From NCBI GenBank assembly GCA_022649165.1, contig JALCNR010000008.1, positions 1 to 64,000 on the forward strand: DNA of 64,000 nucleotides, read 5' to 3'. The DNA is from Actinomyces sp. (GTDB lineage: Bacteria; Actinomycetota; Actinomycetes; Actinomycetales; Actinomycetaceae). Below the pieces are notes generated by a model. The model searched no databases. It saw only the letters and a list, made by a program, of their open reading frames with translations, and was not told where the DNA came from. A program made the position numbers and the translations under genes. Numbering within the stretch: the stretch's first letter is position 1; each line of letters opens with the position of its first letter. This document shows positions 29,025-39,176 of this stretch, piece by piece.

Positions 29025-30020
29025 TCAGACGGGGCGCGCCCCATCCGCCGTCCTCGCCGCGGCGGTCACCCCATCGCGGATGGCGGCCGCGCACACCCGG
29101 GCGGCGGCCGCCTGGAGGGCCAGGTGGGCGGCGCGCCAGGCCCTTCCGCCCGCGAAGCCGCCGCCCTCCGGCGGGAGGGCCACCGCGCCCGTGGACAGGG
29201 CGAACACGACGTCGCCGTCCGCCAGGGTGTGCACCGGGTCCAGCGCGCGCGCCATCCCGTCATGCCCCATCGTCGCCAGACGGGTGAGCATGCCGCGGCC
29301 GACGTCGGCATCGGTGGCCACGACCACGAGCGTCGTGTTGAGGGGACCGCCCCCGGCGCGGGTTCCACTCGGGGACGGGGCATAGGGCACGTCCGGGCGC
29401 CCGAAGGCGTTGACGACGGCCAGGGCCGCCACCGTGGCGCCGCCGGCGGCTCCCTCGATCGGGACGCGGACGGAGGCGGCCCCGATCCCGCCGAGGCCGC
29501 CCTCGTCGTCGACGCGCGCGCCGAGACCCGCGCCGATCCGCCCGCGCCGCGCGAGGACCCCCCGCGGGCCCGAGGCATCCTGGGCCGCGGCGTACGCGAG
29601 CGCCGCATCGGGCACGGCGTCGGCGCGGCCTCCCCGCCCCAGGTCGAAGATGCCGGCTGCGGGAACGACGGGCACGACCTGGCCCGGCAGGGGGCCGATG
29701 GGGAATCCGCGCCCGTGCTCGAGGCACCACCGGTGGACCCCGGACACCGCGGGCAGCCCCAGCGCGGAACCGCCAGTGAGCATGAGGGCCGTCGGCCAGG
29801 CGTTGACGGAGCCGGAACCCAGGGCGTCGGTCTCCGACGTGCACGTGGCGCCGCCGCGCGCGTCCACGGCGCCCCGCGTGCCCGGGGGAGGCAGGACCAC
29901 GGTGACGCCGGTCAGCCAGCCATCGCCGGCGCGCCCCGCGTGGCCCACCCGGATGCCCGCGACATCGGCGAGGGAACCCCCTCCCCCTCCCTCGCCGGAC
30001 CGGGAGCGGTCCCCGCTCAT
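29025..30020 (-). CDS. P1-family (DmpA/NylC-like) autoprocessing hydrolase
   Basis: 331 aa, N-terminal-nucleophile hydrolase. Signatures: IRVGHAG, ATCTSETDALGSGSVNAW, LTGGSALGLPAVSGVHRW, and GGPLNTTLVVVATDA, where self-cleavage is expected between N228 and T229 to expose the catalytic Thr, as in NylC. Members hydrolyse beta-peptides, D-aminoacyl amides or nylon oligomers. The start ATG 30020 overlaps the stop of metY (ATGA), so it is co-translated with a sulfur amino acid enzyme, an unusual partner. Confidence 0.88.
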   Translation of the reverse strand: MSGDRSRSGEGGGGGSLADVAGIRVGHAGRAGDGWLTGVTVVLPPPGTRGAVDARGGATCTSETDALGSGSVNAWPTALMLTGGSALGLPAVSGVHRWCLEHGRGFPIGPLPGQVVPVVPAAGIFDLGRGGRADAVPDAALAYAAAQDASGPRGVLARRGRIGAGLGARVDDEGGLGGIGAASVRVPIEGAAGGATVAALAVVNAFGRPDVPYAPSPSGTRAGGGPLNTTLVVVATDADVGRGMLTRLATMGHDGMARALDPVHTLADGDVVFALSTGAVALPPEGGGFAGGRAWRAAHLALQAAAARVCAAAIRDGVTAAARTADGARPV

Positions 30021-31378
30021 CGGAGCCCCGCCCTGGACACCGCGTCGAATCCGAGCTCCAGGTCGGCCAGCACGTCCGGAAGATCCTCGATGCCCACCGA
30101 CAGGCGGATCGTCCCCGGGCCGATCCCCGCCTGGGCCTGGTCGGCGGCCGAGATCTGCCCATGCGTGGTCGTGGCCGGGTGGATGGCCAGGGAGCGGACG
30201 TCCCCGATGTTGGCGAGCTGGGAGTGCAGGCGCAGCGCGTCGAGGAACCGGTGGCACGCGGGCGCCCCGCCGGGCAGGTCGAACGCGACGATCGCCCCCG
30301 CCCCGTGGTCGGAGTACCTGTCCGCCAGCGGTCTCCAGGGAGAGTCCGGCAGCCCGGAGTACGTCACGGACGCGACGTCGGGGCGCCGCGCCAACCAGTC
30401 CGCCACGGCCGCCGCGTTCGAGACGTGGCGGTCCATGCGCAGCGAAAGGGTCTCCAGGCCCAGCGCCAGCAGGAAAGCCGAGTGCGCCGACAGGCAGGCC
30501 CCCAGGTCGTGGAGCTGCTCCAGCCTGAGCTTCGCGGCGAAGCCCAGGTTCACCCCCTCCGGCGCACGCGCGCCCCCGGGCCCGAAATCCCGGGCGATCA
30601 CGAGGTCCCCGTACCCGGGCACCGCCGTGGTGAATCCCGGCCAGCGCGCCGGGTCCGCGCCGAAGTCGAAACGACCGCCGTCCACCACCGCCCCGGCGAT
30701 GACCGCGCCGTGCCCGGACAGGTACTTCGTGGCCGAGTGCACCACGACGTCCGCCCCCCAGTCCAGGGGCCGGATCAGGTAGGGGGTCGCCACCGTGTTG
30801 TCGACGACCAGGGGGACGCCGTGCCGGTGGGCGACCTCGGCGACCGCCTCGATGTCCAGCAGGTCGCCGCGCGGATTGGGAATGGACTCCCCGAACAGGA
30901 GCCTCGTCCGCGGGGTGATCGCGGCCTCCCACGCCGAGGGGTCCCCGGGCCGGTCGACGAAGGTGGTGGCGATCCCCTTGCGGGCCAGGTTGTGGGCGAG
31001 CAGGGTGCGCGTGCCGCCGTAGAGGCTCGAGCTGGCCACCACGTGGTCGCCGGCGTCGGCCAGCGTCATCACCGCGTCGCTCACCGCGGCCTGGCCGGAC
31101 GCCACCAGGATCCCGGCCACCCCGTGCTCGAGGGCGGCCAAGCGCTCCTCGACGACCGCCAGTGTCGGGTTGTTGACCCGCGAGTAGGTCCACCCCTCGG
31201 CCCGCCCGGCGAACAGCTCCACCGCGGTGGCCGCGTCGGGCAGCGCGTAGGACGCCGTCTGGTAGATCGGCAGGGCGCTGGCCCCGGTGGCCGGATCCGG
31301 CACCTGGCCGGCGTGGACCTGGGCCGTGGTGAACCCCCATGCGAAGTCCGAGCGGGGCAGGCTCGCGGGGGTGCTCAT
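30017..31378 (-). CDS. metY: O-acetylhomoserine aminocarboxypropyltransferase (Cys/Met PLP enzyme)
   Basis: 453 aa, normal for MetY (~430-450). It makes homocysteine from O-acetylhomoserine and sulfide in direct-sulfhydrylation methionine synthesis. Seen: PIYQTASYALPDAATAVELF, TYSRVNNPT, SLYGGTRTLL, VVDNTVATPYLIRPLDWGAD (20 residues) and HSATKYLSGHG with the PLP lysine K218, then GFAAKLRLEQLHDLGACLS and TTTHGQ. These separate it from cystathionine synthases and lyases. Start ATG 31378, with GGAGG 4-5 nt upstream. A 17-bp palindrome lies ~90 nt upstream (31466-31482); I looked for SAM riboswitch cores there and found none. Confidence 0.93.
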   Translation of the reverse strand: MSTPASLPRSDFAWGFTTAQVHAGQVPDPATGASALPIYQTASYALPDAATAVELFAGRAEGWTYSRVNNPTLAVVEERLAALEHGVAGILVASGQAAVSDAVMTLADAGDHVVASSSLYGGTRTLLAHNLARKGIATTFVDRPGDPSAWEAAITPRTRLLFGESIPNPRGDLLDIEAVAEVAHRHGVPLVVDNTVATPYLIRPLDWGADVVVHSATKYLSGHGAVIAGAVVDGGRFDFGADPARWPGFTTAVPGYGDLVIARDFGPGGARAPEGVNLGFAAKLRLEQLHDLGACLSAHSAFLLALGLETLSLRMDRHVSNAAAVADWLARRPDVASVTYSGLPDSPWRPLADRYSDHGAGAIVAFDLPGGAPACHRFLDALRLHSQLANIGDVRSLAIHPATTTHGQISAADQAQAGIGPGTIRLSVGIEDLPDVLADLELGFDAVSRAGLR

Positions 31379-31465
31379 ATCGGCCTCCTGTGGTCAGGGC
31401 GTCTCACGGCACAGGCTCGCTCCCGACGGACCTGCGGCGGCGGCGTCATCCGAAGGGCGAGCGAG

Positions 31466-31482
31466 TGTGAACGCGGTTCACA
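31466..31482. promoter_or_regulatory. 17-bp palindromic operator upstream of metY
   Basis: TGTGAACGCGGTTCACA: 7-bp arms TGTGAAC/GTTCACA around GCG. It is one base longer than the Streptomyces Rex site (TGTGAA-N4-TTCACA) and than a CRP/GlxR site (TGTGA-N6-TCACA), so neither can be called with confidence. Confidence 0.5.
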
Positions 31483-31541
31483 AACGTCCGCCCCCCGGAA
31501 GGCCCGGTGACAGCGCCCGGATCCGCCCCGACGATGAACCC

Positions 31542-31649
31542 ATGACAGCTCGGACACGGCTCCCGCGGCGCGCCGCCGCGATGGGACGAATGCCCATGGC
31601 GGGACCGCGCGCCGGTGTGCGTGCCTCGTCCTGTCCGCGCTGTTCCTGA
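31542..31649 (+). CDS. Possible 35-aa cysteine-containing leader peptide
   Basis: Short reading frame starting ATG 31542 and ending with ...SSCPRCS-stop, 190 nt upstream of the binding-protein gene. It lacks a ribosome site, but GACGAT lies exactly 6 nt before the ATG, the spacing seen at the leaderless starts in this window. Mycobacteria use leaderless short ORFs with terminal Cys codons as cysteine attenuators; whether this is one is speculation. Arg/Ala-rich composition is also what random high-GC sequence gives. Confidence 0.2.
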   Translation: MTARTRLPRRAAAMGRMPMAGPRAGVRASSCPRCS

Positions 31650-31837
31650 CTCCTCCTCGCGGAGTCCCCGCCGCGGACCCGGGCCGCATCCAGACCTGAG
31701 GGACGCGCCTCTTCTCGCCCACCGCCGCTTCCGCGCCTCCGCTGCGCGCCCTCGCACCCGTTCTCCCTTCCCATCCGGGAGATCCGCCTGTCCCCCCGGC
31801 GCACGTCGGCACGTCCCCCCTCTCGAAAGGCCTTCCC

Positions 31838-33505
31838 ATGTCCTCCTCCGACCTTCCCCCCACGACCCCGGGCCCCGCGGACCGCGCGCCCGACGCCGGA
31901 GCCGACGCCCCTCTGGTCGACCGCCGATCCAGCCGCACCCGAACCCGCATCCTCGCGGGAGGGGGCGCGATCATCCTGGTGGCGGCCGCCGCCATCGGCG
32001 TCGGGCGCGCGGTCGCCGGGGACGGGGGCGACGACGGCGCCGGCGGGCAGAGCGCCCCCTCGTCCTCCGCCGCCTCCGGCGGCGCGGGCGCCGATCCCGA
32101 CGCGACGGTGACGGTCGGGCTCACCCTGGAGCCCTCCAACCTGGACATCCGCGCCACCTCCGGCGTCGCGCTGGACCAGGTGCTCATCGACAACGTCTAC
32201 GAGGGGCTCGTCTCGCGCGCCGCCGACGGGACGATCACGCCGAGCCTGGCGTCCAGCTGGGAGGTCTCCGCCGACGCCCTCACCTACACCTTCGCCCTGG
32301 AACCGGACGTGACGTTCTCCAACGGGGACGCCCTCACCGCCGAGGACGTCGTGTGGAGCATCGACCAGGCCATCGGGACGGAGGCCGTCGACGTCGCCAC
32401 CCTGGGCCAGGTCGCGGACATCACGGCCCCGGACGAGCAGACGGTGGTCCTCACCCTGGACACCCCGAACCCGGACCTCCTGTGGGCCCTGTCCGGGCGT
32501 CCCGGGCTCGTGCTGGACGAGGAGGCGTCCGACGCCGACCTCAAGACGACGGCGATCGGCTCCGGCCCCTTCCTCCTCACGGAGTGGAAGCAGGGCGACT
32601 CGATCACGCTGACGCGCAACGAGGACTACTGGGGCGATCCCGCCCAGGTGTCCTCCATCGTCTTCCGCTACATCACCGACACGAACGCCGCCGTCAACGC
32701 CCTGAACGCCGGCGACCTGGACGTCCTGGCGCCGATCTCCGCGGACCTGAGGGACCAGGTCGCCGATGCGACGACGGCGCTGACCGTGGGCGCCGCATCC
32801 GACAAGTTCGTCCTGGCCTTCAACAACGGCGCGGACCCCCTGTCGGACCAGAGGGTGCGCGAGGCGATCCGCTACGCGATCGACCATGAGGCCCTCATCG
32901 AGGCGCGCGGCGGCGTCGAGGCTCCGCTCGGCGGCCCGATCGCTCCGGGCGACCCCGGGTACGAGGACCTCACCGGCCTCTTCCCCCACGACCCCGCCAA
33001 GGCGCGCGAGCTGCTGGCCGAGGCCGGCTACCAGGACGGCCTCACGCTCACCCTCACCCAGCCGAACATCTACGGCACCACGTTCTCCGATCTGCTCACC
33101 TCCCAGCTGGCCGAGGCGGGCATCACCCTGGAGGTCGAGTCCGTCGACTTCACCACCTGGCTGACCGACGTCTACACGAACAAGGACTACCAGCTCAGCC
33201 TCGTCGACCACGCCGAGAGCCACGACTTCGGCGCCTGGGCGAACCCGGACTCCTACTTCGCCTACGACAATCCGGAGGTCCAGGGCCTCTATGCGAAGGC
33301 CGTCGTGGCCGCCAGCTCCGAGGAGCAGGACCAGCTGCTCGCCCAGGCCGCCCGCCTCGTCTCGGAGGACGCGGCCGCGGACTGGCTGACCAACTTCCGC
33401 ACGGTCACGGCGGTCCGCCAGGGCGTCGAGGGCTTCCCCACCGACAACATCAACGCGCGGCTGGACCTCACGGGCCTGACCGTCTCCGCGCCGGCCTCCG
33501 AGTGA
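31838..33505 (+). CDS. Peptide/nickel-type ABC transporter substrate-binding protein (SBP_bac_5)
   Basis: 555 aa. N-terminal cytoplasmic ~45 residues, then RTRTRILAGGGAIILVAAAAI, a membrane anchor rather than a lipobox (no Cys follows), then an Asp/Gly/Ser linker. The mature domain opens VTVGLTLEPSNLDIRATSG and has NVYEGLV, LASSWEVSADALTYTFAL and FSNGDALTAEDVVWSID, and ends in the family-5 pattern. Ribosome site CGAAAGG. First gene of a complete transporter operon (31838-37073) whose ligands may be oligopeptides, amines or opines. Lack of lipidation is unusual for a Gram-positive binding protein. Confidence 0.92.
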   Translation: MSSSDLPPTTPGPADRAPDAGADAPLVDRRSSRTRTRILAGGGAIILVAAAAIGVGRAVAGDGGDDGAGGQSAPSSSAASGGAGADPDATVTVGLTLEPSNLDIRATSGVALDQVLIDNVYEGLVSRAADGTITPSLASSWEVSADALTYTFALEPDVTFSNGDALTAEDVVWSIDQAIGTEAVDVATLGQVADITAPDEQTVVLTLDTPNPDLLWALSGRPGLVLDEEASDADLKTTAIGSGPFLLTEWKQGDSITLTRNEDYWGDPAQVSSIVFRYITDTNAAVNALNAGDLDVLAPISADLRDQVADATTALTVGAASDKFVLAFNNGADPLSDQRVREAIRYAIDHEALIEARGGVEAPLGGPIAPGDPGYEDLTGLFPHDPAKARELLAEAGYQDGLTLTLTQPNIYGTTFSDLLTSQLAEAGITLEVESVDFTTWLTDVYTNKDYQLSLVDHAESHDFGAWANPDSYFAYDNPEVQGLYAKAVVAASSEEQDQLLAQAARLVSEDAAADWLTNFRTVTAVRQGVEGFPTDNINARLDLTGLTVSAPASE

Positions 33506-33524
33506 CGGGAGCCGTGACGTCCTG

Positions 33525-34493
33525 ATGCTGTCCTACATCCTGCGCCGAGCGGGCCTCTTCCTCCTCGCCCTGGCGGTGACCACCCTGGTCGTCTTCGCGG
33601 TCCTGCGGATCCTCCCCGGGGACGTCGCCCAGACGATCGGGGGGATCCGGGCCACCCCCGAGCAGTTGGAGCAGATCCGCTCGGCGTACGGGCTCGACCG
33701 GCCGCTGGCCGTCCAGTACCTGTCCTGGGTCTCCGGGCTGGCGCGCGGCGACCTCGGCGACTCCCTCCTCACGGGCAGCCCGATCGCGAGCGAGGTCCTC
33801 CAGAAGCTGGAGGTGACCCTCCCGCTCACCCTGCTCGCCGTCGCCCTCTCCGTGGCCGCGGGCCTGCCGCTCGGCATCTGGGCCGGCCTGCACGCGGGGC
33901 GCGCCGACGGCCAGGCCATCGGCTTCCTCTCCCAGGCCGCCGCCGCCGTGCCCGTCCTGTGGGCGGGGCTGCTGCTGGTGGTCCTCCTCGGCCGCGGGGT
34001 CGGCCTCGTCGACGCCCTGCCCACCCAGGGGTTCCCCCGCGAGGGGTGGGCCCGCCCCGGAGCCGCCCTCGAGTCCCTGGTCCTGCCCGCGCTGACGATC
34101 GCGATCGTCGAGGGCGCCGCCATCGTCCGCTTCACGCGGTCGGCGGTCCTGGAGGCGCTGCCCAGCGACTACCTGCGCACCGCCGCCGCCAAGGGCATGA
34201 CTCGCACCCGGGCGCTGCTGCGCTTCGGCCTGCCCAACGTCTCCCTGTCCATCCTGTCGGTCATCGCCCTGCAGGCCGCATCGATGATCACCGGGGCGAT
34301 CGTGGTGGAGACGCTGTTCGACCTGCCCGGCGTCGGGTCCATGCTGGTGGCCGACGTCGCCTCCCGGGACCTCGTCAAGGTCCAGTCCGAGGTGCTGCTG
34401 CTCGTGTCCCTGGTCCTGGTCGTGGGGCTGCTGGTCGACGTCGCCCACCGCCTGATCGACCCCCGGCTGCGTCGGCAGGGGGCTCGCGCATGA
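33525..34493 (+). CDS. Peptide-type ABC transporter permease (OppB/DppB)
   Basis: 322 aa, six spans. MLSYILRRAGLFLLALAVTT is the usual OppB start, followed by VLRILPGDVAQTIGG and LGLDRPL-type sequence (YGLDRPLAVQYLSW). The EAA loop is AAAKGMTRTRALLRFGLPN, and the C-terminus HRLIDPRLR is canonical. It starts 19 nt after the binding-protein gene and overlaps the next permease by 4 nt (ATGA). Only 25-35% similar by eye to the first transporter's permease (1-692), so the two systems are not a recent duplication. Confidence 0.94.
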   Translation: MLSYILRRAGLFLLALAVTTLVVFAVLRILPGDVAQTIGGIRATPEQLEQIRSAYGLDRPLAVQYLSWVSGLARGDLGDSLLTGSPIASEVLQKLEVTLPLTLLAVALSVAAGLPLGIWAGLHAGRADGQAIGFLSQAAAAVPVLWAGLLLVVLLGRGVGLVDALPTQGFPREGWARPGAALESLVLPALTIAIVEGAAIVRFTRSAVLEALPSDYLRTAAAKGMTRTRALLRFGLPNVSLSILSVIALQAASMITGAIVVETLFDLPGVGSMLVADVASRDLVKVQSEVLLLVSLVLVVGLLVDVAHRLIDPRLRRQGARA

Positions 34494-35409
34494 GCGCGCG
34501 CGTCGCACCGGCCCGGGCCGCCGACCACATCCGGGCCCGCGCCCGGATCCCCTCCCCAGGGTCCGGGGCGGGAGCCGTCCTCCGGGAGGTCTGGCGCCGG
34601 CCAGGGGGCGCCTATGCCCTCGTCGTGCTCTCCCTAGTGGCCGCCGCGGCGGCACTGTCCCTCGTGTGGACGCCGCACGACCTGCTGGCCGCCGACGCCT
34701 CGGCTCGCCTGCAGGGACCCTCCGCATTGCACCCGCTGGGCACCGACACCATCGGGCGCGACACCGCCTCCTGGCTGCTGGCGGGATCGCGGACCGCCGT
34801 CGTCCTGGTGGCCGGCGCGACCGGGCTGGCCGCCGTGCTCGGCGTCGGGCTGTCGACGGTCAGCGCGCTCCTGCCTCCCCGGTGGGCCGAGCCCCTGGTG
34901 GTCGTCGTCGACGTCCTCGTCGCGATCCCGGTCCTGCTCATCGCCATGCTGCTGGCCACGCCGTTCGGGGGCTCGCTGACCCTCGTCGTCGTCGCGGTGG
35001 GAGCGGGCTCGGGATTCTCCACCGCGCGCGTCCTGCGCCCGGAGATCCTGCGCGTCTCGCGCTCCGACTACATCCTGGCCTCGCGCGCGGCCGGCACCGG
35101 CGCCGTCTCCCGGCTGGTCCAGCACATCCTCCCGAACACGGCCTCCGTCGCGGTCGTCCAGCTCACGGGCGCGGCCTCGGTCGCGCTCCTGGCGGAGGCG
35201 GGCCTCACCTTCCTCGGCTACGGCGCGCCCCCCGCGACGCCCTCGTGGGGGCGCGTGCTCGCCAACGCTCAGTCGTTCATCGGGGTCGCGCCCCTGTCCG
35301 TGGTGTGGCCCGGCCTGACGATCACGCTCACGGTGCTGGCCCTCACCCAGCTGGGCGACGCGCTGCGCGAGGCCCTCGATCCCGCCCTGCGCGCACGCCG
35401 GAGGTTGCG

Positions 35410-35413
<4 letters not shown>
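34490..35413 (+). CDS. Peptide-type ABC transporter permease (OppC/DppC)
   Basis: 307 aa. Cytoplasmic start, first span GAYALVVLSLVAAAAALSLV, then HPLGTDTIGRDTASWLLAG, the conserved OppC loop. Permease core with EAA loop AAGTGAVSRLVQHILPN, then TFLGYGAPPATPSWG and LGDALREALDPALR. ATG 34490 overlaps the preceding stop, and its own stop overlaps the ATPase start (ATGA). Longer reading in this frame upstream lies inside the previous permease and is not used. Confidence 0.94.
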
Positions 35414-37073
<1,660 letters not shown>

Positions 37074-37090
37074 CCTGAAAGGACACGACC

Positions 37091-37738
37091 ATGTCATTCG
37101 TTCCCCTGCGCACCCGGGACAGCCTCAGCCCCGAGGGGCAGCGGCGCTGGGACGCCGAGATCGTCCGGTCCGGCGCCGATCCCACGCACATGAAGCGCGC
37201 GCTGCTCAACCATCTGCCCTCCTACGACGCCCTGATGGCCTGGTACCCCCTCTACTCGGAGGTCCAGCGCTTCATCGGCGAACGCGGCGCCATCGTCTTC
37301 TCCTACGCGATCTCCTCCACCAACGAGTGCCTGCTGTGCACGACCTACTTCCGGCGCGACCTGGTCGCCCGGGGGGAGGACATCAACGCCGGGGACCTCA
37401 CGCCGGAGGAGGAGGACATCGCCGCGTTCGGCCGGGCGCTCGCGCGCCACGACCCCTCCGACGAGGCCCTCGTGCAGCGGCTGGTCGGCCGCTACGGCGA
37501 CGAGGCGGTGGTGGCCCTTGTCGGGTTCGGCATCCTCATGATCGGCAACAACATCGTCAACTCCTTCCTGGGGGTCGAGCTGGACCCGGGCCTGCGCGAG
37601 CTGGCCGACCGGCTCGCCGCCCAGGCGGCCGCCGAACGGGCCGCAGCCCAGGGCAGCGGTCCCGCAGGCGCCGCGCAAGCGGCCGGCCTCGTGCGGGCGG
37701 GGACGGCCTCGTCCGGCGCGCAGGGAGCGCGCGCATGA
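37091..37738 (+). CDS. AhpD/carboxymuconolactone decarboxylase-like protein
   Basis: 215 aa, all-alpha. The AhpD-type redox motif is ECLLCTTYF (Cys-x-x-Cys) after IVFSYAISSTN; LVARGEDINAGDLTPEEEDIAAFGRAL resembles the peroxidase-related CMD group. The C-terminal ~40 residues are Ala/Gly/Gln-rich and probably disordered. The His usually two to three residues after the second Cys is absent (TYFRR), so classical AhpD chemistry may be altered. It sits between the transporter ATPase and an aminotransferase and overlaps the latter by 4 nt, so a role in oxidation of the imported compound, or in protection during it, is an inference. Confidence 0.78.
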   Translation: MSFVPLRTRDSLSPEGQRRWDAEIVRSGADPTHMKRALLNHLPSYDALMAWYPLYSEVQRFIGERGAIVFSYAISSTNECLLCTTYFRRDLVARGEDINAGDLTPEEEDIAAFGRALARHDPSDEALVQRLVGRYGDEAVVALVGFGILMIGNNIVNSFLGVELDPGLRELADRLAAQAAAERAAAQGSGPAGAAQAAGLVRAGTASSGAQGARA

Positions 37739-39165
37739 CGGCCGCGACCCGCCCCTCCGCCGTCCCGGTCCTGCGCCATCCGTCCGCGGGCGAGACCCCG
37801 CTGGGCACGCCCCGCAACATCGCGGCCTCGCGCCACCTGTGGGGGCACTTCACCGACCAGTCGGGATGGGCCGAGGACCGACTGCCCACCGTCGTGCGCG
37901 CGAAGGGCACTTACTTCTGGGACTCGGCCGGACGCAGGATCTTCGACGGGCTGTCCGGGCTGTTCACCGTCCAGGTCGGCCACGGTCGCGAGGAGCTCGC
38001 CCAGGCGGCCGCCCGGCAGGCCCGCACGCTGTCCTTCTTCCCCGTGTGGGGATACGCCCACGAACCGGCCATCGACCTCGCGGAGCGGCTGGCCCAGGAG
38101 GCGCCCGGCGACCTCGACCACGTGTTCTTCACGAACAGCGGCTCGGAGGCAGTGGAGACCGCGATCAAGCTGTCGCGCAACTACTGGGCGCTGCGGGGCA
38201 GGCCCGGCAAGACCAAGGTGCTCTCGCGCGCGGGCGCCTACCACGGGACCACCCTGGGCGCGCTGGCGCTCACGCGGATCGCGCCCTACCGCGAGCCCTT
38301 CGCCCCGGTGGCACCGGGAGCCGTGGAGGTGCCGACGCCGAACTGGTACCGCTCCGACCCGGAGTACTGGGACGACGAGGAGGCCTATGGGAGGCACGTG
38401 GCCGACGCCGTGGAGGAGGTGATCCTGCGTGAGGGGCCCGACACCGTCGCCGCCCTGTTCGTCGAGCCCGTGCAGAACTCCGGCGGGTGCTTCGTCGCCC
38501 CGCCCGGATACTTCCGGAGGTTGCGGGAGATCGCCGACGCCCACGACGTCCTCATCGTCTCCGACGAGGTGATCTGCGCCTACGGGCGCACCGGAGGGCT
38601 CTTCGCCGCCCCAGACCAGGGGCTCGCCCACCCGGACATCATCACCTCGGCCAAGGGGCTGTCCTCCGGGTACGCCCCCATCGGGGCCGTCCTGGTCTCG
38701 GACGAGGTCTACGAGCCCTTCGCCACCGGCGAGCACGTGTTCCGCCACGGCTACACGTTCGGCGGGCACCCGGTGTCGGCGGCCGTGGCCCTCGCGAACC
38801 TGGACATCTTCGAGCGGGAGGGCCTGGTGGAGCGCGTGCGCACGCTGGGACCGGCCTTCCGGAGGACCCTGGACCGGCTCCGCGACATCCCCATCGTCGG
38901 CGACGTGCGCGGATCCGGGTACTTCTACGGGATCGAGCTCACCCGCGACCAGGCCACCCGCGAGCGCTTCACGGAGGAGGAGGCGGACCGAATCCGCGCC
39001 TTCCTCAACCCGGCGCTCTACGAGGACGGGCTCTACGTGCGCGCCGACGACCGCGGCGATGTCGTCGTGCAGGTGGCGCCGCCGCTCGTCTCGGGGCAGG
39101 CTGAGTTCGACATCATCGAGCAGGCGCTGCGCGACGTGTTCACGCGGGTGCAGGAGAGGATCTAG
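37735..39165 (+). CDS. Class III (omega) aminotransferase
   Basis: 476 aa, PLP-dependent. Motifs: DGLSGLFTVQVGHGREELAQA, FFTNSGSEAVETAIKLSRNYW (seen as consecutive segments), SRAGAYHGTTLGALALT, LFVEPVQNSGGCFVAP, LIVSDEVICAYGRTGGLF and ITSAKGLSSGYAP with the PLP lysine K307. The pattern fits omega-amino acid/beta-alanine/polyamine:pyruvate transaminases rather than acetylornithine or GABA enzymes, but specificity cannot be fixed. ATG 37735 overlaps the CMD-like stop (ATGA). In context it would deaminate an amine derived from the transported compound. Confidence 0.92.
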   Translation: MTAATRPSAVPVLRHPSAGETPLGTPRNIAASRHLWGHFTDQSGWAEDRLPTVVRAKGTYFWDSAGRRIFDGLSGLFTVQVGHGREELAQAAARQARTLSFFPVWGYAHEPAIDLAERLAQEAPGDLDHVFFTNSGSEAVETAIKLSRNYWALRGRPGKTKVLSRAGAYHGTTLGALALTRIAPYREPFAPVAPGAVEVPTPNWYRSDPEYWDDEEAYGRHVADAVEEVILREGPDTVAALFVEPVQNSGGCFVAPPGYFRRLREIADAHDVLIVSDEVICAYGRTGGLFAAPDQGLAHPDIITSAKGLSSGYAPIGAVLVSDEVYEPFATGEHVFRHGYTFGGHPVSAAVALANLDIFEREGLVERVRTLGPAFRRTLDRLRDIPIVGDVRGSGYFYGIELTRDQATRERFTEEEADRIRAFLNPALYEDGLYVRADDRGDVVVQVAPPLVSGQAEFDIIEQALRDVFTRVQERI

Positions 39166-39176
39166 GAGGAAGGCGC

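Larger units (their letters stand above)
31379..31837. other. 459-bp divergent intergenic region between metY and the second peptide transporter operon
   Basis: Holds the metY leader with a 17-bp palindrome (31466-31482), a possible 35-codon leader peptide on the plus strand (31542-31649) and the CGAAAGG ribosome site of the binding-protein gene (ending about 31828). The rest (31650-31820) is C-rich and shows no gene or clear hairpin to me. Confidence 0.5.

Noticed and set aside
31379-31540. SAM riboswitch (SAM-I, II or IV) ahead of metY
   Set aside because: No pseudoknot-type conserved blocks found; only the palindrome TGTGAACGCGGTTCACA is clear.
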